64,000 bases of DNA from Epiperipatus broadwayi (GCA_028023455.1 JAQFVV010000072.1:1260501-1324500); one strand, 5' to 3'; positions 9,937-22,968 are shown, numbered from the stretch's first letter. Notes: generated by a model from the sequence alone, not told the origin. Made by a program: numbers and translations.

Positions 9937-10700
9937 GTTTTTCACTTCTATAATGATATATCATGTTATTTAATTCCCTTATTCCAAATGAAATTAGGAT
10001 TTTATTTTTCCTGGAAGCTTCGTATCATTTATAATCTGATTAAAAATTGTTCTGGCAATTGATATCTTATTTGTTTTGTCCCCAACCTATACGTTTTTTA
10101 TTTTTAATGCAAATTTTATTGATTAATATTAAGCAAATTATATGCAAATATAGTTGATGCATAAATGTCAAAAGTCTCTATGGCTTGAATTCAAAGTTTA
10201 ATTATATTAAAGAGATTAGAATTTGGAAAAGGTGGTGATAAACAACAACATAAATAAGATAAAAGTTGAAAAAGAATCTTATTTATGCTGTTAATCAGTA
10301 CATTTAATGACTCAATCATATAATTATATCAGAAAATGTTGACTTAAATTATATATATTTGTCAGTAAATGTGTATTTATCTATTCTAAACTATCCTTAT
10401 CAACCAGTAATTGACTATAATGGTAAATAGTATTTTTATCTTCATCCACTGTTTACTTTTGATAACATCAAACCTTACCCGTGACTAACTTATGTTTTTA
10501 TTCCAAAAACAGGTAGAGGTAACTAGGTATGAGGATAGGATTGTTTAATTATTAAGTGATTATTGTGATAATCATATGATACTCCATAATATATTTTTTT
10601 AACACAATTTTTTGCTCTGGCTTTTTATATGTTTTTTATATCTCTATTGGCTTGTTTTAATATGAACGGCTTTAAATCTTTGTTAGTAGCTGGTCGTGAT
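9937..10700. other. AT-rich spacer
   Basis: No feature is recognised here. Confidence 0.4.
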
Positions 10701-10701
10701 T

Positions 10702-11515
10702 CTTGTATATATATATATATGATCAATAGATGGCGTTTTACCAAAAACATCATCAAAGCGTGTTTGTTTACATAAATGTCAGAGCAAGCCTTCACTATCT
10801 CTTCCGTTAGTTCCACCTTCAGATCATGATTTCAAGCTGATTTGCTATCATCAGTGAAGGATAGGAAAAAAGAAACTAGATCTAAACACTAAACTCTGAG
10901 AGTTTATGAAACAATTTCTATTCAGCTTGCAAGTGTGAATCTTTTAGACACGTAATGTCTTCAAACTCAGCATAGCAAGCCAGATAGCTATATGGGTCTG
11001 ATATCAGTTCAGTTTCACCACATAGTAGAAGCGTCTGCAATATATATCATTGCAAGAAAAATTTCACTGATGATAGCAAATCAGCTTGAAATCATGATCT
11101 GAGGGTGGAACTAACGGAAGAGATAGTGAATGCTTGCTCTGACGTTTATGTAAACAAACACGCTTTGATGGTGTTTTTGGTAAAACACCATCTATTGATC
11201 ATAAATACAAGCATTGGCAAATTTAACTTGCTTTTTGTTTTTCATAAATGTACCTTTGAAGTTTTTCTTGCAATGATATATATTGCAGAGGCTTCTACTA
11301 TGTGGTGAAACTGAACTGATATCAGACCCATATAGCTATCTGGTTTGCTATGCTGAGTTTGAAGACATTACGTGTCTAAAAGATTCATGCTTGCAAGCTG
11401 AATAGAAATTGTTTCATAAACGCTCAGAGTTGGTGTTTAGATCTAGTTTCTTTACCTTCACTGATGATAGCAAATCAGCTTGAAATCATGAACTGAGGGT
11501 GGAACTAACGGAAGA
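10702..11515. repeat. Interleaved inverted-repeat complex
   Basis: Block X (gatcaatagatggcg to tgctatcatcagtg) is inverted at 10702-10851 and direct at 11064-11204, with its first 55 bp or so direct again at 11457-11515. Block Y (agaaactagatctaaacac to ttgcaagaaaa) is direct at 10868-11062 and inverted at 11258-11454. The order is X(-) Y(+) X(+) Y(-) X(+, partial). The small frames inside X begin with GTG, not ATG. A fragment of X recurs at 24390-24490. Confidence 0.75.
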
Positions 11516-12060
11516 GGTATGTCCATTTATTTCTCTATCTGAAGGCAGGTACCAAAATTATGAATATATTATTGGTGATATGATTTTATTATTATTTTCC
11601 ATCCATTGTCAACATTTAATGTTGTATACTATATTTAAAGTAGCAACATCAACCTTAGTGTTCTGTGAAATTTGGAGTTCCTTTACAAATAATCACTTGC
11701 TTGCATCATCCACAGGAATATGCAGAAAAAGGGAAATATGAGCCAACATATATCTCCTCACTGAGGTGAGCCAAAATCTCAAAACCATTGGTCTGCGGAT
11801 GAGAATGTTCTAGACAGAGATTTTAAATATTTTTCTCTTACACAATTAAGAGATTGTTTGAGCTATTGATATGCTCCCTATATTCCATATTTGTAAATAC
11901 AAGCTCATAAAAGCAATGTCACACTATATATGACTTGCTTTATTGATTATATATATATATATATTGTTGAAAAGAAGTTGCCTTGATAACCGGTTGAGAT
12001 TATTGATTGTCATTAATATTGGGATGTCTAAATGTTGACTGGTCTTAATAATTGTTATAC
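11516..12060. other. Spacer
   Basis: Includes a short (TA)n run near 11949-11963. A piece near 11870 (gagctattgatatgctc) resembles the arms of the hairpin at 35786. Nothing else is recognised. Confidence 0.35.
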
Positions 12061-12061
12061 A

Positions 12062-12265
12062 GATATATTATAACCCTAGTAGCAGGAGTGTAACTACTGC
12101 ATAATCATATTTGAAGAATAATGTGTCTGTGTTTGCACCTATGCATGCATATCTATAATAAAGAGAGAAAAAAAAAATGCAGTTCGTAAATTAAAGGGCA
12201 TTTTAAGGTATTGTTGGTTTTACCTATTTTGAATCGTGTTATAAATAAAATTTTATCGAATCTCA
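12062..12265 (+). repeat. Direct repeat, possible 5' LTR
   Basis: It shares landmarks with 15092-15290 in the same order: ataaycctagtagcagg, gtgtaa, atgcagttcrtaaattaaag, ggcattttaa, tggttt and ttataa...aattttat. The two copies are about 3 kb apart and enclose a gag-like relic, which fits LTRs. Length is about 200 bp, but neither the TG...CA ends nor a primer-binding site is convincing. Confidence 0.45.
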
Positions 12266-13823
12266 TAGAAAATAAAATGGTAAGTTAAACCCAAGAAAAA
12301 AGAATTATGAGTTAACAACCTTTTTTTTAATTATAAATAAAATAGTAAAAGTCACAAAGAATTTTCCCTTTTGTAACGTAGATTAGATAAAAAAAAGAAG
12401 AAAGAAAGCAAACCGCTATTTCTTTCTTTTGATCAAGAATACTATGGAGCATTTTTTTCTATCGAGCCGAAGATAGTAGAATAGTTTGCATTAAGGAAGG
12501 TGCTACAAAAAAAAAGAATAATTACATTATGGTACGGTGATGGATAATGATGCAGACAGTAAGCAGTTATTGATTCAGAAGTCACCTCGATCTAATGTGG
12601 ATTTAAGAATTCCAAATTGCAAGATATACTTAAGGCAGTTGAAATGGGCCATGTAGAGAAGAATTTGCTTTGCTTCTCATTGAAATTGCAACACTTATAT
12701 TAGAAGCTATAAGGATGTTTTATTATAGTAGAGAATCTTGGGCTATGAAAGGCTGGGCAAGAACAAGTAGAACATCAGTCAGAAAATCCTGAATATGCAA
12801 GTCAATCCAATAAATAACAATGCAGTGTATGAAATATCTGCCAATAAAAGGAAAGAACCAGACTAGGCAATTGAATTGCCATATTTTATATGGTCTATAC
12901 TGATATAAAGCTAATTTATGTATGAAGTGAAGAAATATAAGCTTTAAGAAAATTTATGGAAGATGACATATGGTAATTCTAAAGAAGAAAACTGATATTG
13001 GAGACCTAAGATGGACTTTAATTATTTAGTTTTTTTATTGGTAAGATAAGAAACTATTTATTCTATAATACTGAATAGAGATTTTAATCTTATAAAGATT
13101 GAAAGAAATGAAATGAATTATTGTGATATATTATTCTATAGATTTACATTTTGAATTACGAATATAAACTCAAACTGAAAGATATTAAATTAGGCATTAT
13201 GTTTTACTGCATATGTATATATGGAATTACTAGGAATAAAAATAAAAATCTAGGAACTATTTGTTAAAGATATATTAATGATTATATGATTGAGGTTATA
13301 TCTATACGTGAAATTACTAAATGAACAGCAACTGAAATATTATGACTTCAAATTCTGCAGCCTATGCTAATTTTTTTTTTTAAAAAATGCCCCAACTGAG
13401 ATAACATGCTTGTGACAATAAAGAGGCCAATTTACACTGGTATAAAATTGGTGCTACCAATGTGTTTGCGGTCTAAACACATCCTTTCTTATATTTAAAC
13501 AGAGCTACAGTATGAAAAAAAAAACTATCATATGACTGTGAATAAGATACAAAAAGGAAAAAAAAAGTGTTTGGTAACTAAAAAGTTAATATAAATGGAA
13601 TATAAAGATAATGTAAAGGCAGAGGTAGATAAAAATATTCTGGAGAGGGCTGTATGTGGGGGGTCAAGACTGATGCATTATTAATGCATAATAGTAGAGA
13701 AAAAGAGAACTGTGCAAATCTATAAATAAAAGAAAAGATGGTTAGCAAAAGATTATTAAATTTTCACATAAAAATACTCATGATAACTTGATTAAAAAGA
13801 AAAACAGTGAGGCTCAGATAAAG
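12266..13823. other. Internal region of the putative retroelement, no frame recognised
   Basis: Between the possible LTR and the gag-like relic the sequence is A-rich and full of stops. I could not assign any segment to a protein. Confidence 0.3.
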
Positions 13824-14400
13824 ATGGATTCACCAATAATTGAAAATACACAACTGATCAACACAGAGCAAGTAGTGCAGGAAGAAATACAGACTGTGCA
13901 AATGTAGGGAGAAGAGATGTCAGCCACAGTTAATATGGAAATCTTGTTAGCATTTATGAAAGAATTTAAAGAAATGATGAAACAAAAACTAAAAAAAACA
14001 ACAAAAATTTGAAGAAAAACTGGATAGTTGTTATAAAAAATTTGAAATAAAATTTAAAGATGTACAAGATACTATAAGTGCCCTAAAGTTTGATATAAGA
14101 AGTGAAATAACTGAACGAGTGCAACACAAGATAGAATCCTCAGAGAAGACATTATATATAGAACCAAGTACGATATTGGAAGACAAGAAAAAAATACTGA
14201 GTTTGAATATAGATAAATAGCCTAATTTTGATTCTTTGAAAGATGTAGACTTTTATAATGATGCTAATGAAGAGAAGGTTCAAATTCAGGCATCTACAAA
14301 AATAATTAATGACGTACAAGAGTGCCAGAGTTTACTGTTTAGGGAATATTTTGAGATTTTTACTTTTAAATATGAAGATGAAGTCCATTGACTGAATATT
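13824..14400 (+). pseudogene. Gag-like coiled-coil coding relic
   Basis: ATG (13824) opens MDSPIIENTQLINTEQVVQE and meets a stop. The frame continues with MEILLAFMKEFKEMMKQKL. After a frameshift it goes on as FEEKLDSCYKKFEIKFKDVQ, DTISALKFDIRSEITERV and HKIESSEKTLYIEPS, then a stop and further readable sequence to about 14390. The heptad-like Glu/Lys/Leu pattern suggests a coiled coil, as found at the N-terminus of some retroelement Gag proteins. No nucleic-acid-binding knuckle is visible here. The flanking direct repeats support a retroelement, but the family is not proven. Confidence 0.45.
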
Positions 14401-14633
14401 AATAAGAAAAAAAAACATGAGGAAAGTTAAAAAAAGAACTGTTCAACATTATAAAGCCTAAAAAAGAAAAAAGGCTAAACAATAAAAAGTGATCAAAAAG
14501 AGTAAAACACTCTACTCCTAGTCTGAATTTAAATCAATAGATTACTAGTGATAGATTGTCAAATTCTGTTATCTGTGCACCAAATAAAAATAAAAATGAA
14601 AGAGCAAAATGAAAGTAAAAGATCCAATCCAGA

Positions 14634-14915
14634 ATGAAGAAAATATTGTATTGTTTAAAATCATCCCAAAAAGAATATCTCCACCAAAGGATTGCTTACT
14701 TTCTGTTGACCCTGGATCTTGTTAAAATATTTATGCTTTATGGAGAAAGGAACCTGTACTATGTTTCTAAAAGCAAAAGATATGATAGACCCAAAATTGA
14801 CACTAAAATAGATAAAAGAAGAGATTTCCAGCTTGCCAGAAGGCAAGAGAGACACTTAAAACTGACAATAATTAAGAAAGCACGAGAGACACTTAAAATA
14901 GATAATAATTAAAAG
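14634..14915 (+). pseudogene. Basic coding relic with internal duplication
   Basis: A 92-codon frame ends in a basic stretch with an internal repeat. The DNA repeats gagattyccagcttg and gagagacacttaaaa at short spacing (14820-14930). It follows the coiled-coil relic and could be a decayed nucleocapsid-like part, but no CCHC motif is present. Confidence 0.3.
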
Positions 14916-15091
14916 ATTTCCAGCTTGTGAGAAAGCAAGAATGATGCTGATATTGAAAACATTTTTTTTTAAAAAAAAGATGTGTATATATATATATAAA
15001 TGAAAGGAAATGTACTTAAATTAATAAAGTATTGATCATCATGTAAATGAGAAATGGAAAGTTTCACAGTTCATGGTCTCCTTCTAAAGAG

Positions 15092-15290
15092 AGAGGATAT
15101 ATAATCCTAGTAGCAGGTGTGTAAATATAATCAGATTTGAAAAATAACGCGTGCGTGTGTGCACATACACATGCATACATATGGTAAAGAATAAGAAAAT
15201 ATGCAGTTCATAAATTAAAGGGCATTTTAAAATCTTTTTGGTTTCACTTATTTCGTATATCGTATTATAAAAAAAAAAATTTTATTGATG
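15092..15290 (+). repeat. Direct repeat, possible 3' LTR
   Basis: Partner of 12062-12265 (see the shared landmarks there). It has diverged considerably, including the cgcgtgcgtgtgtgcacata stretch not preserved in the other copy, so any insertion is old. Confidence 0.45.
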
Positions 15291-16364
15291 CCCACTTTAG
15301 TAAACAAATAATAATGAAAACATTTCACATGCCAGCCTATAGATTTTTTTTTTTTAGGAGTAAACATTTATAGAAGATGCTTTGGATTAAAAAAAATCAG
15401 GTAGATTAGATCCAGATTCAAAACTCACTGATCAATATCTTATGCTAAAAATTAGTTTAGGTATACGGATAGTATAGCACTGGATAGGAATTTAATAAGC
15501 AATATCATCTATTTATTATTCAAGCTAAAAATAATTGGCATAACTATAATAATATAAATATTATGCTTCTAAAAAGCCTTAAATCTCTAGGTATATTCAG
15601 AGATATTTACGTACACATTCGGGAATAGTTATAAGTCGCTCGGACAACTAGCAGTATGTGAAAAATTGATCCAGTCTGGATTTAATTAAAGCCAAATTGA
15701 GAGATCTTTTCCTTTACGGTAATACTTTACTGTTTAATACATTTCTATATTTTGAAAAAGGTTAAATAGATATTTTATTCCCAATTGAAATGTGAATTTA
15801 TTTTATTATTTAATTAAATGAATAGACTGATTTATAGCATTCTCTTTACAGCTTTCAAACAATATTATAACTGTAGAAACCGAGTGATATTAATATTGAA
15901 GAGAAGTTATAATTTTTTTATGTACTTTTTTTTCGAAAGACGTTCGATATTTACTTTATTGGATGAGGGGAAAAAAAAGAATCAAAATGGTATTTTCATA
16001 TTAATACTCCATAAATAAAACAAATACATTTAAAAAGGGAGAGAGCTACGTCATCAAGTGTGATAAAACAGTAAGGGAATTTTACTATTAATTATAAATG
16101 TTATGTACAGCTATAAAAACAAGTTGCTACATTAGTTAATAAAATAGAAACCAATGAATTATTCATAAAATAATAAATTATTTGCAAATTCAAGTATAAA
16201 TTAACATTTTGCATGAAAATATCTACTTTATTATCGGTAGATAAAGATTCTAAACACTTTATTGACTGAACGCTAATCAGAAGTCTTTTAAGAACTAATC
16301 ATTTTTAACACCCAGTTTCTGATTATATATACATATATAAATGGATATAATGTAAGAGCTAGCC
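15291..16364. other. AT-rich spacer
   Basis: No coding or repeat structure is recognised. A 66-codon frame at 15818-16018 has low-complexity chance composition. Confidence 0.4.
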
Positions 16365-16460
16365 ACTAGGGTGACGTATGTGATACTTGAATAGCAAGAA
16401 GTGACAGGTTGAATTGCAGTTCAAGAACTTTAAGCTCTCTACCATTATGTTCTCAATGGG
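16365..16460 (-). repeat. tRNA-like SINE fragment, same type as 4862-5262
   Basis: On the minus strand the order aatggtagagagcttaaag, ttcttgaactgcaattcaac, ctgtcacttcttgctattca matches the tandem units at 4862-5262, including the B-box-like gaactgcaattcaac. It is a single, decayed copy. Confidence 0.45.
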
Positions 16461-18361
16461 TAATTGATTTAATTTAATTCAGTAAACAAAAATATTTGTA
16501 TCATCACAGGATACATTTACTTTCACCACATTCAAAAATTTAATTTCTGCATATTATAGCATTTTATGGAATACATCTATAACCAAAATATCAAACAATA
16601 CGGGCCAGTATGATGCTCACAAATATATCTTTAAATCATATAGTTGTTGCTAGACTAAATGTTAATGATATTGAAGTATAGTTTGAAATCATGATTACTA
16701 TGTACCACTTTGAAAACACACTAGGCTATTAAATTTAAGTATTTATTTCCATAATACTTATTAATAATAGTGGTACTGTTTTAAGTATTGACTGTTTCCA
16801 TATATTTATATAATTTACTTATCTAGCCTCGGATATTATTAGCTTTATATATTCTAACTTGAACAACAATAAAGTGGCCGGCTAACTAACAGCAACCAGA
16901 GGTTACACACAGGCACCATATAACATGGATTTTAACCCCTCACCAAAGAATGAGTCCTCTTGTAGACAATATCACAGCTAAATATAATGATTAAAATATA
17001 AGGTTTTATAATTCTAAATATTTTATCTTAATTCTTAAGATATCTTAATCTCGAATATAGGTTCTTTTCACTCTTAATTATCTTGTGTTCTAGAAATATT
17101 GCATTTATTTTAAATGTAAGTTCTTTTACAAGTTTAAAATATTTTAATATCAGTTTTTTAAAAAAATATTTATTTCAAATCTAAAATCTTTTACAAGTTT
17201 AGAATATCTTGATCTCAGGGTTCAAATTCAGAATAAAATGCACTTGGAATAAAATGTTAATGATAATACTTTAACTTCTTAACAAAAATATAATGATTAT
17301 TATTTAAGCTAAACAAGAAATATTGACATTTCTTTTAATGTATTTTGGAATCTTAGTATTTTAAGAAAGTAGAAATGAAATTACATGAGAACAGAATATT
17401 CTAATACTTAAGTAATATATACTTGATAATTTTAAAAAACATTTAAATACTTTGTAATTATTAAAATTTAATTATTTTACTTCTATTAACCATATAACAC
17501 AGAAATCTTATATATTCTGATGCGCATTTGAATAAGCAATAGTAAAATAATGTAGAAGGCAATAGGACATCTTTTATGCTTCCAATTACACAACAAGTGA
17601 ATTTAAAATGAGGTAAATAATATAACATTTATCTTCTAAGAATGCAAGTAAAATAATTAAATAATTATTAAGCAAAATGAATGTATAAACACTATGTGAC
17701 CATTGAAATGTACTCTTAAAAATAATTATCAATGCAAATCTAGTAGATTTTCTGAAGAATAAATGTACTTATGAAATGATATTATAATGGCAACGAGACA
17801 AAAACATTTAATAATAAAATATTTATTTCCAACATATAATACTCCATATAAAGTAATATTTATTAAGGCTATAAAGACTTTTATTGTAAGATATATATAT
17901 TTTACTTAACTTTTTACTCTTTATAAAAGCCATTAAATAAATTTGTTTTAAAATAGATAAAAATTCGAAAGGTTCGAGAAGATTAAATGAAATGAAATAG
18001 TGTTTTATTATCATTATTTAATATAAAATAACACTAATAAACAAAGATAATGAAGAAGAAATTTCTAAAATTCTCACATATATATATATAAAGGTTTTAT
18101 ATTTCATTAGTGTTTGTTTGTTGTGTTCATTACCTCTAGGCTAAACTTTAAAAAAGAAAGTATTATTAGGTTGTTTTGGGGTATCTGATTCACAGCCAAC
18201 TCAACTTGCTTACTAAGTATATATGTAATTAATCTTATCAAGAGGATAAACAGAGAAGAAAAATCATAAATCTTTATACAAACTGAATATCTGATAAATA
18301 TTATCTCAATACCTTTAAATTCTAATGGATTATTTAAAACTGTCCTACATTTTATCTGTTG
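16461..18361. other. AT-rich spacer
   Basis: A less AT-rich patch at 16870-16980 (aagtggccggctaactaa) has no supported function. Around 17095-17215 a segment with cttttacaagttta is duplicated. No gene is recognised. Confidence 0.4.
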
Positions 18362-19200
18362 TGTAGTCAACCATGAAGCTGAATGCCAACAAAATCACAA
18401 AAAAATATAGAATATAAGTTTTCAAGAAAAACATTAAAATAAAGATGAAAATATATTTCTTTACATTAATATACATAATAAATTGTTTTTCTCTTCACCA
18501 ATAAAAATTGAAATTATACATGTGCGATTTTTTCGCGTTAATGAAGCTGTAATTTTACTATAATGTTTAATATGCCTGCTTAGCGCTTTCGAGATTTAGT
18601 AATCTAATCTCATACTCATAGCTTTACTGAATGAAGACTGTTATAATACATTATATATAACTGCGCCTTCAGTAATTCCGATAACTACTAGCAACTTACT
18701 AACCGGCAGTTATGCCCGGACATATATCTTCCTAAAGTTCTGCATTAACTAACGGGATCAAATCAGTCCTTGAATTGGAGGACTATTTCCCAATAAATGC
18801 TAATATTCGCCACGGTTAAACACTAACCACTGTCTTAACTATTTTTAGACCAGAATAAATAAACTAAAAAATTATTTATATTCACAGTCAGTCTCTGCAC
18901 AGTTCTCATGAGTCAGGTGTACACAAATAAAAATAAGACCGGTGCAGTCTGTTTAAGTTCCCTATCTGGCTGTTTGGTCTCTGGGATGATGTCCCTTATA
19001 GTAGAAAAATCGCTACAACTTTTCCAACAGCTATTACTTTGGGTTCTTTCTCCTGATGTCCCAGGACACAACAGCATCATCACACGAAGGGTAAGAAAAA
19101 GCTGCTGCTCTTTTACGCACACACTATTTATACCTTTTTTCAGTTTAATATCCGGTATTAATTATTATAAAGAGTAAATGGCTATTTACATAAAGCTACC
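18362..19200 (-). repeat. LTR of the minus-strand gag-pro element (downstream copy)
   Basis: The part 18362-18780 matches 20547-20802: tgtagt, caaccaYRaagctga, ccaacaaaatcaca, agaatataagtttt, acatatatcttcctaaagtt, ctgcattaactaac, gatcaaatcagtc and gaattggag. The copy here holds about 160 bp (18490-18650) missing from the other. It probably extends to about 19200, because a TATA box in the correct orientation lies there. On the minus strand this is the 3' LTR. Confidence 0.65.
19124..19132 (-). promoter_or_regulatory. TATA box of the LTR
   Basis: The minus strand reads ggTATAAATAGtgtgtgcg, a consensus RNA polymerase II TATA box. It points towards the LTR core, so it would mark the U3/R boundary of the retroelement. 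Confidence 0.45.
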
Positions 19201-19456
19201 CCCCTCCTGCAATACTGCGTCTTTTCACAAATTATCATCGAGCTTTTAACTGCATTAGTGTTCATTCCTTTCACCTGCAATTAGTCTTTCAAATATTGAT
19301 GAAATTGACCCTTCATCTGTATTCTTTTGTTTAATTAGTTTAAAATAGTTTAATGCTCTAATTAAACAATACAACCTTTTCTATACTTAAATCCATTAAG
19401 CTTTCATGGCATTATTATTCATATTTCTTATATCTATCAATCTTTTTTCATTGCTT

Positions 19457-19722
19457 TTAACTACAATATCTGTCTATATTTAAGTTTCTATTTTTTTTTC
19501 TGGAATCACAAATCCTAGCATTATAACTTATACTAATTACAGTTACTATAGCAATATTCCTTCCGAAATTTATCACTTCTACCACTCCAAAAAATACCCC
19601 ATTTACTTTATTATATATAATCTTGAAATCTATTCGGTTTCCACTTTTAGGTCTGGTTGATTTTTTTTCTAATAGTACACTTTTTTCTTCTTCCTGTTCT
19701 TCGTTTTTTATTTTTCCTGGCA
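19457..19722 (-). pseudogene. Possible aspartic protease remnant, Ty3-like
   Basis: Downstream of the gag zinc knuckle, a frame carries a Lys/Glu-rich linker (KNEEQEEEKSVLLEKKSTRP) and then DFKIIYNKVNGVFFGVVEVI, NFGRNIAIVTVISI. The segment VNGV...VEV...GRNIAIV is where a retropepsin would have its strand and D-T/S-G site, but the catalytic DTG/DSG triad is not visible. The call rests mainly on position after gag. RT and integrase are absent between here and the LTR. Confidence 0.3.
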
Positions 19723-20466
19723 CTACTGACTGGCCCTTTTCTCGCTATTCCTACACATTTTTTCCAAATAGCCCTCATGGTACATTTCATTTTGAAATTT
19801 GCAGTCTCTTTTCATGTGCCCAGCTTTGCCACAGCAAAAACAATTCATTCTTTTGCTTGTGCTATTGTTTTTACCCCCTTCCTCTTGATCAGTTTTTCCA
19901 ACTGCATTTTTTTCCATTTTCAATTTTATTTTTAAAAAATACTGCTTGCTCTCTTATCAGCTCGTGAGCCAGTCCCTTCTTAATAGCTGACTCAAAATTT
20001 AAATCCGTTTCATCAGCAGGTTTTGTCTGAGTCTATCATCTAATAATAGACCCCAAAATAACTGACCTAGTAGTATCTCAGCTACATAATCTCTGTAAAA
20101 GCAATCTTTTGCTAATTTTTTTAATGCCATGCTGCACTATTTTACCACTTCACCCTTAATTCGTCTTCTATTTCTTAAAGACAACCTGGCTATATGTTTA
20201 GACCGTCTGGGGTTAAAATGGTCACTTAATTTTTTGACTATTTCTTCATATAATACTGTCTCCTTTACGGGTATGTCATAATAGTTATTTATTATATCTA
20301 TTACCTTTCTTCCCAATAAATACATTAACACCACTACCTTTCTCTCCTTGTCCTCAATGTCAAAAAAATTCTCTAACGGTGTAGTGTATAGAGGCCATTC
20401 CTCAGCACCACTAACATCGAATTCCGATATCACTGACTGTCCTAATAACATTTTTTCTAGATTCAA
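19723..20466 (-). pseudogene. Ty3-like Gag with CCHC zinc knuckle, frameshifted
   Basis: The frame starts at ATG 20466 (MNLEKMLLGQSVISEFDVSG). A capsid-like part follows (EEWPLYTTPLENFFDIEDKE, YLLGRKVIDII, LSDHFNPRRSKHIARL), resembling the N-terminal capsid region of Ty3/gypsy Gag. It is broken near 20137, then FYRDYVAEILLGQLFWGLLL, DDRLRQNLL and, after another frameshift, DLNFESAIKKGLAHELIREQ (to about 19940) give the typical GLxDxxLRxxLL...A..xE capsid end. The nucleocapsid knuckle CFCCGKAGHMKRDC (CX2CX4HX4C) is intact near 19830. Gag packages the RNA of the element in cytoplasmic particles. This copy cannot make a full protein. Confidence 0.75.
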
Positions 20467-20546
20467 AAAAACCCTACTGTGACTGGCTCACTTATTTAAA
20501 ATCTCTAAATTTAAGGGTTCGAACACAACTGTGGCTGTACTACATT

Positions 20547-20802
20547 TGTAGTGCATTCAACCACAAAGCTGACTCCCAACAAAATCACAGAAAATTCTAG
20601 AATATAAGTTTTTTTAAAAAAACCTCAAAATAAAGATGAAAATATATTTATTTACATTAACATACATAACACATTATATAAATTGTGCCTTAAGTATTTC
20701 CGATGCCTACTAACAACTAACCACTTGGAAGTTATGCCCACACATATATCTTCCTAAAGTTCTGCATTAACTAACAAGATCAAATCAGTCTTTGAATTGG
20801 AG
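20547..20802 (-). repeat. LTR of the minus-strand element (upstream copy, truncated)
   Basis: Partner of 18362-18780. It starts tgtagtgcattcaaccacaa and ends at gaattggag, lacks about 160 internal bases, and lacks the TATA-bearing part if the LTR reaches 19200. On the minus strand it is the 5' LTR, so the promoter of this copy is missing or rearranged. Confidence 0.6.
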
Positions 20803-22968
20803 ATAGACTCTTGTGGCCTTTTAATAAAAGGGGGAGGGAAATTTAAACAAAATGGCTTTTCTTATTAAAAAGTTTGCAAACAACTGCTTTTGGCTGATTA
20901 TCTGGATTGGATTAACTCTAAATACATGTATTTCAGTGAGTACTAGACTGAACGGATTGTATAACCAAGAGAATTTGCAGTACCAATTATTTTTATTGTA
21001 GGACACTCCACTGTATATAAATATAACATTGTAGAATTGTATTTTTAAATTTCTGCTGCAACATTTTCGATGAAATTGATTTGGATTGCTGTATTTTCAT
21101 ATTTAATTTTCAATATTTGAGAAAACGTAACTGATTTTCTCTAGAAGTCCATTTTCAGAATTAGTATGTTTTAGCAGTTGAAATGTATTGATTTCTTACA
21201 AATCTGTTATTTCAAAATACTGCATGCTTTAATAACATTAAAGCAATATAATTTTCACATGCTATTTAAAATTATTTTTGTAGTAAATATCTTTCTTTAA
21301 ATTAAGAGAATACAAAGCTGGTCACTTTCACAGACCTACCTTGTATTATGTGCTTACTTCATGAATATCACATACATGTGTACAAATATAATTTTCAGTT
21401 AATGATCTACTTGTTTAAATAATTAGCTTAATTGATTTTATTTATAATGAGCATAAAAGAAAAAAAATATTTAATTTGAAAAATTAATTTTGTAATTATT
21501 TTTCTTTTTCTTGGAATAATATATAAATCTCATCTTGAATGATTTTGTTTTTGTTTGAAATTAACTCTTTATTTTCACTGATTTGGAAAAATACGTTTTT
21601 TTTTTTTTTTTTTTTTATTAAAAATGAAATTCATAGTTTTTATTATTTTAAAAATCAATGTAAAATCGATGTAAAAGAGAAGTGAAGTTTTGTAAATTTA
21701 TCAATTTCTTTTTCCCAGTGCTTATCATAATAAATGTATTTTCTCAGACTATATCAGTGTAGTTGATACAATTTTGAGAAGAACAAAAATCATGGGTCCT
21801 TCGTTAAATTTTCAAATAAATCATTTATTAGATTCTATGATATTGTATTATATGAAATTAAATGTATGAAATTATATGAAAGCATATATATAGTAACATT
21901 TATTTTACATTTCAATTTAGGATTAATTCTACAGAAGCTCAGAATCCTAATATTAGTTTATTAAATATATTCAGAATAGTTCACGATTGCATGATTTAGA
22001 GTAGTCCTGGAAATAAACCATTTGATTGTTTTATTTATTTATTAGAGAAATTCAACTATTAAAGACTTTTTTTTTTGACTTTATACTGAATAAAAATTCC
22101 TCCTATGATGAATATTTTATATGCTCTGCATAGTTTAATACTGATTCTAGAATATAAGATCCATATATCCATCACTCCTGTAGTCATACATCTTATGAAC
22201 TCCTGAGTACTAAATCAATTCATTTTTTTTAAAATGAATTCTGTTATGTCTACTCCTTGAAATAATTTAAAACATATAGTTTCTTTGGAAGATATTTTTT
22301 GATTCAAATTATGGATCAAATATAATTATAATGATATTTCATTTAGTTTTTTGGTTATTCTGGGGCAAAGAGGCATTCAATATTTCAAATGTATGAAGTT
22401 TTAAGCTTGATTTTTTTTTTTTACTTCGCAAATTATTTGAGTTCAAACACTTTATCAGTTCTGATCTTATTAAATTGTCGATTTTTTTTTATACTTTAAA
22501 TTCATCATTCTTTTTTTCTTTGTAATTTCAATTTATATATATATATGTCTTCATAATTTTGCTTTAAATTAACAATTTAGTTGCAATGTGCTGTTTTATT
22601 TCAATTCTCTATGTATTGTATAAAATTTGTCAACCATACTTTTATTTTTTTATATGATTCAATGATATTGCATGTTTTTTTATTTGTAGGTCAAGTGTTT
22701 ACAATTGTTAAATTGTACTTATATCTATCTGTTCAGTTAACCTGCCAAAATAATTAGTAAATTATGTGCCATAATTGGTAGTTACTGCTACATTTACTGT
22801 CAAAGTAACATTTTCTGATCAAAATAAGTTTTCCCATCAGTTAGTTTAATAACTTAAACTATTACATTTTTCAAAATAGAAAAAAATGATTGGTATTATT
22901 ATTACCCTAAATCATTCGATTCTTTAGCTAACAAAATATGATATACATAAAAGAGCATCTGTCTGCTC
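20803..22968. other. AT-rich spacer
   Basis: Long T and A runs, including one of about 20 T at 21598-21617. No coding frame or repeat is recognised. Confidence 0.4.

Noticed and set aside
11105-11308. Repeated frames starting MELTEE near 10816, 11105 and 11499
   Set aside because: The initial residue is GTG, not ATG, and the frames are copies of repeat block X in different orientations. They show a repeat, not a protein family.
20480-20546. tRNA-like gggttcgaacacaactgtgg as a primer-binding site
   Set aside because: It lies just inside the LTR where a primer site would be, but the T-stem does not pair and no 3'-CCA complement is clear.
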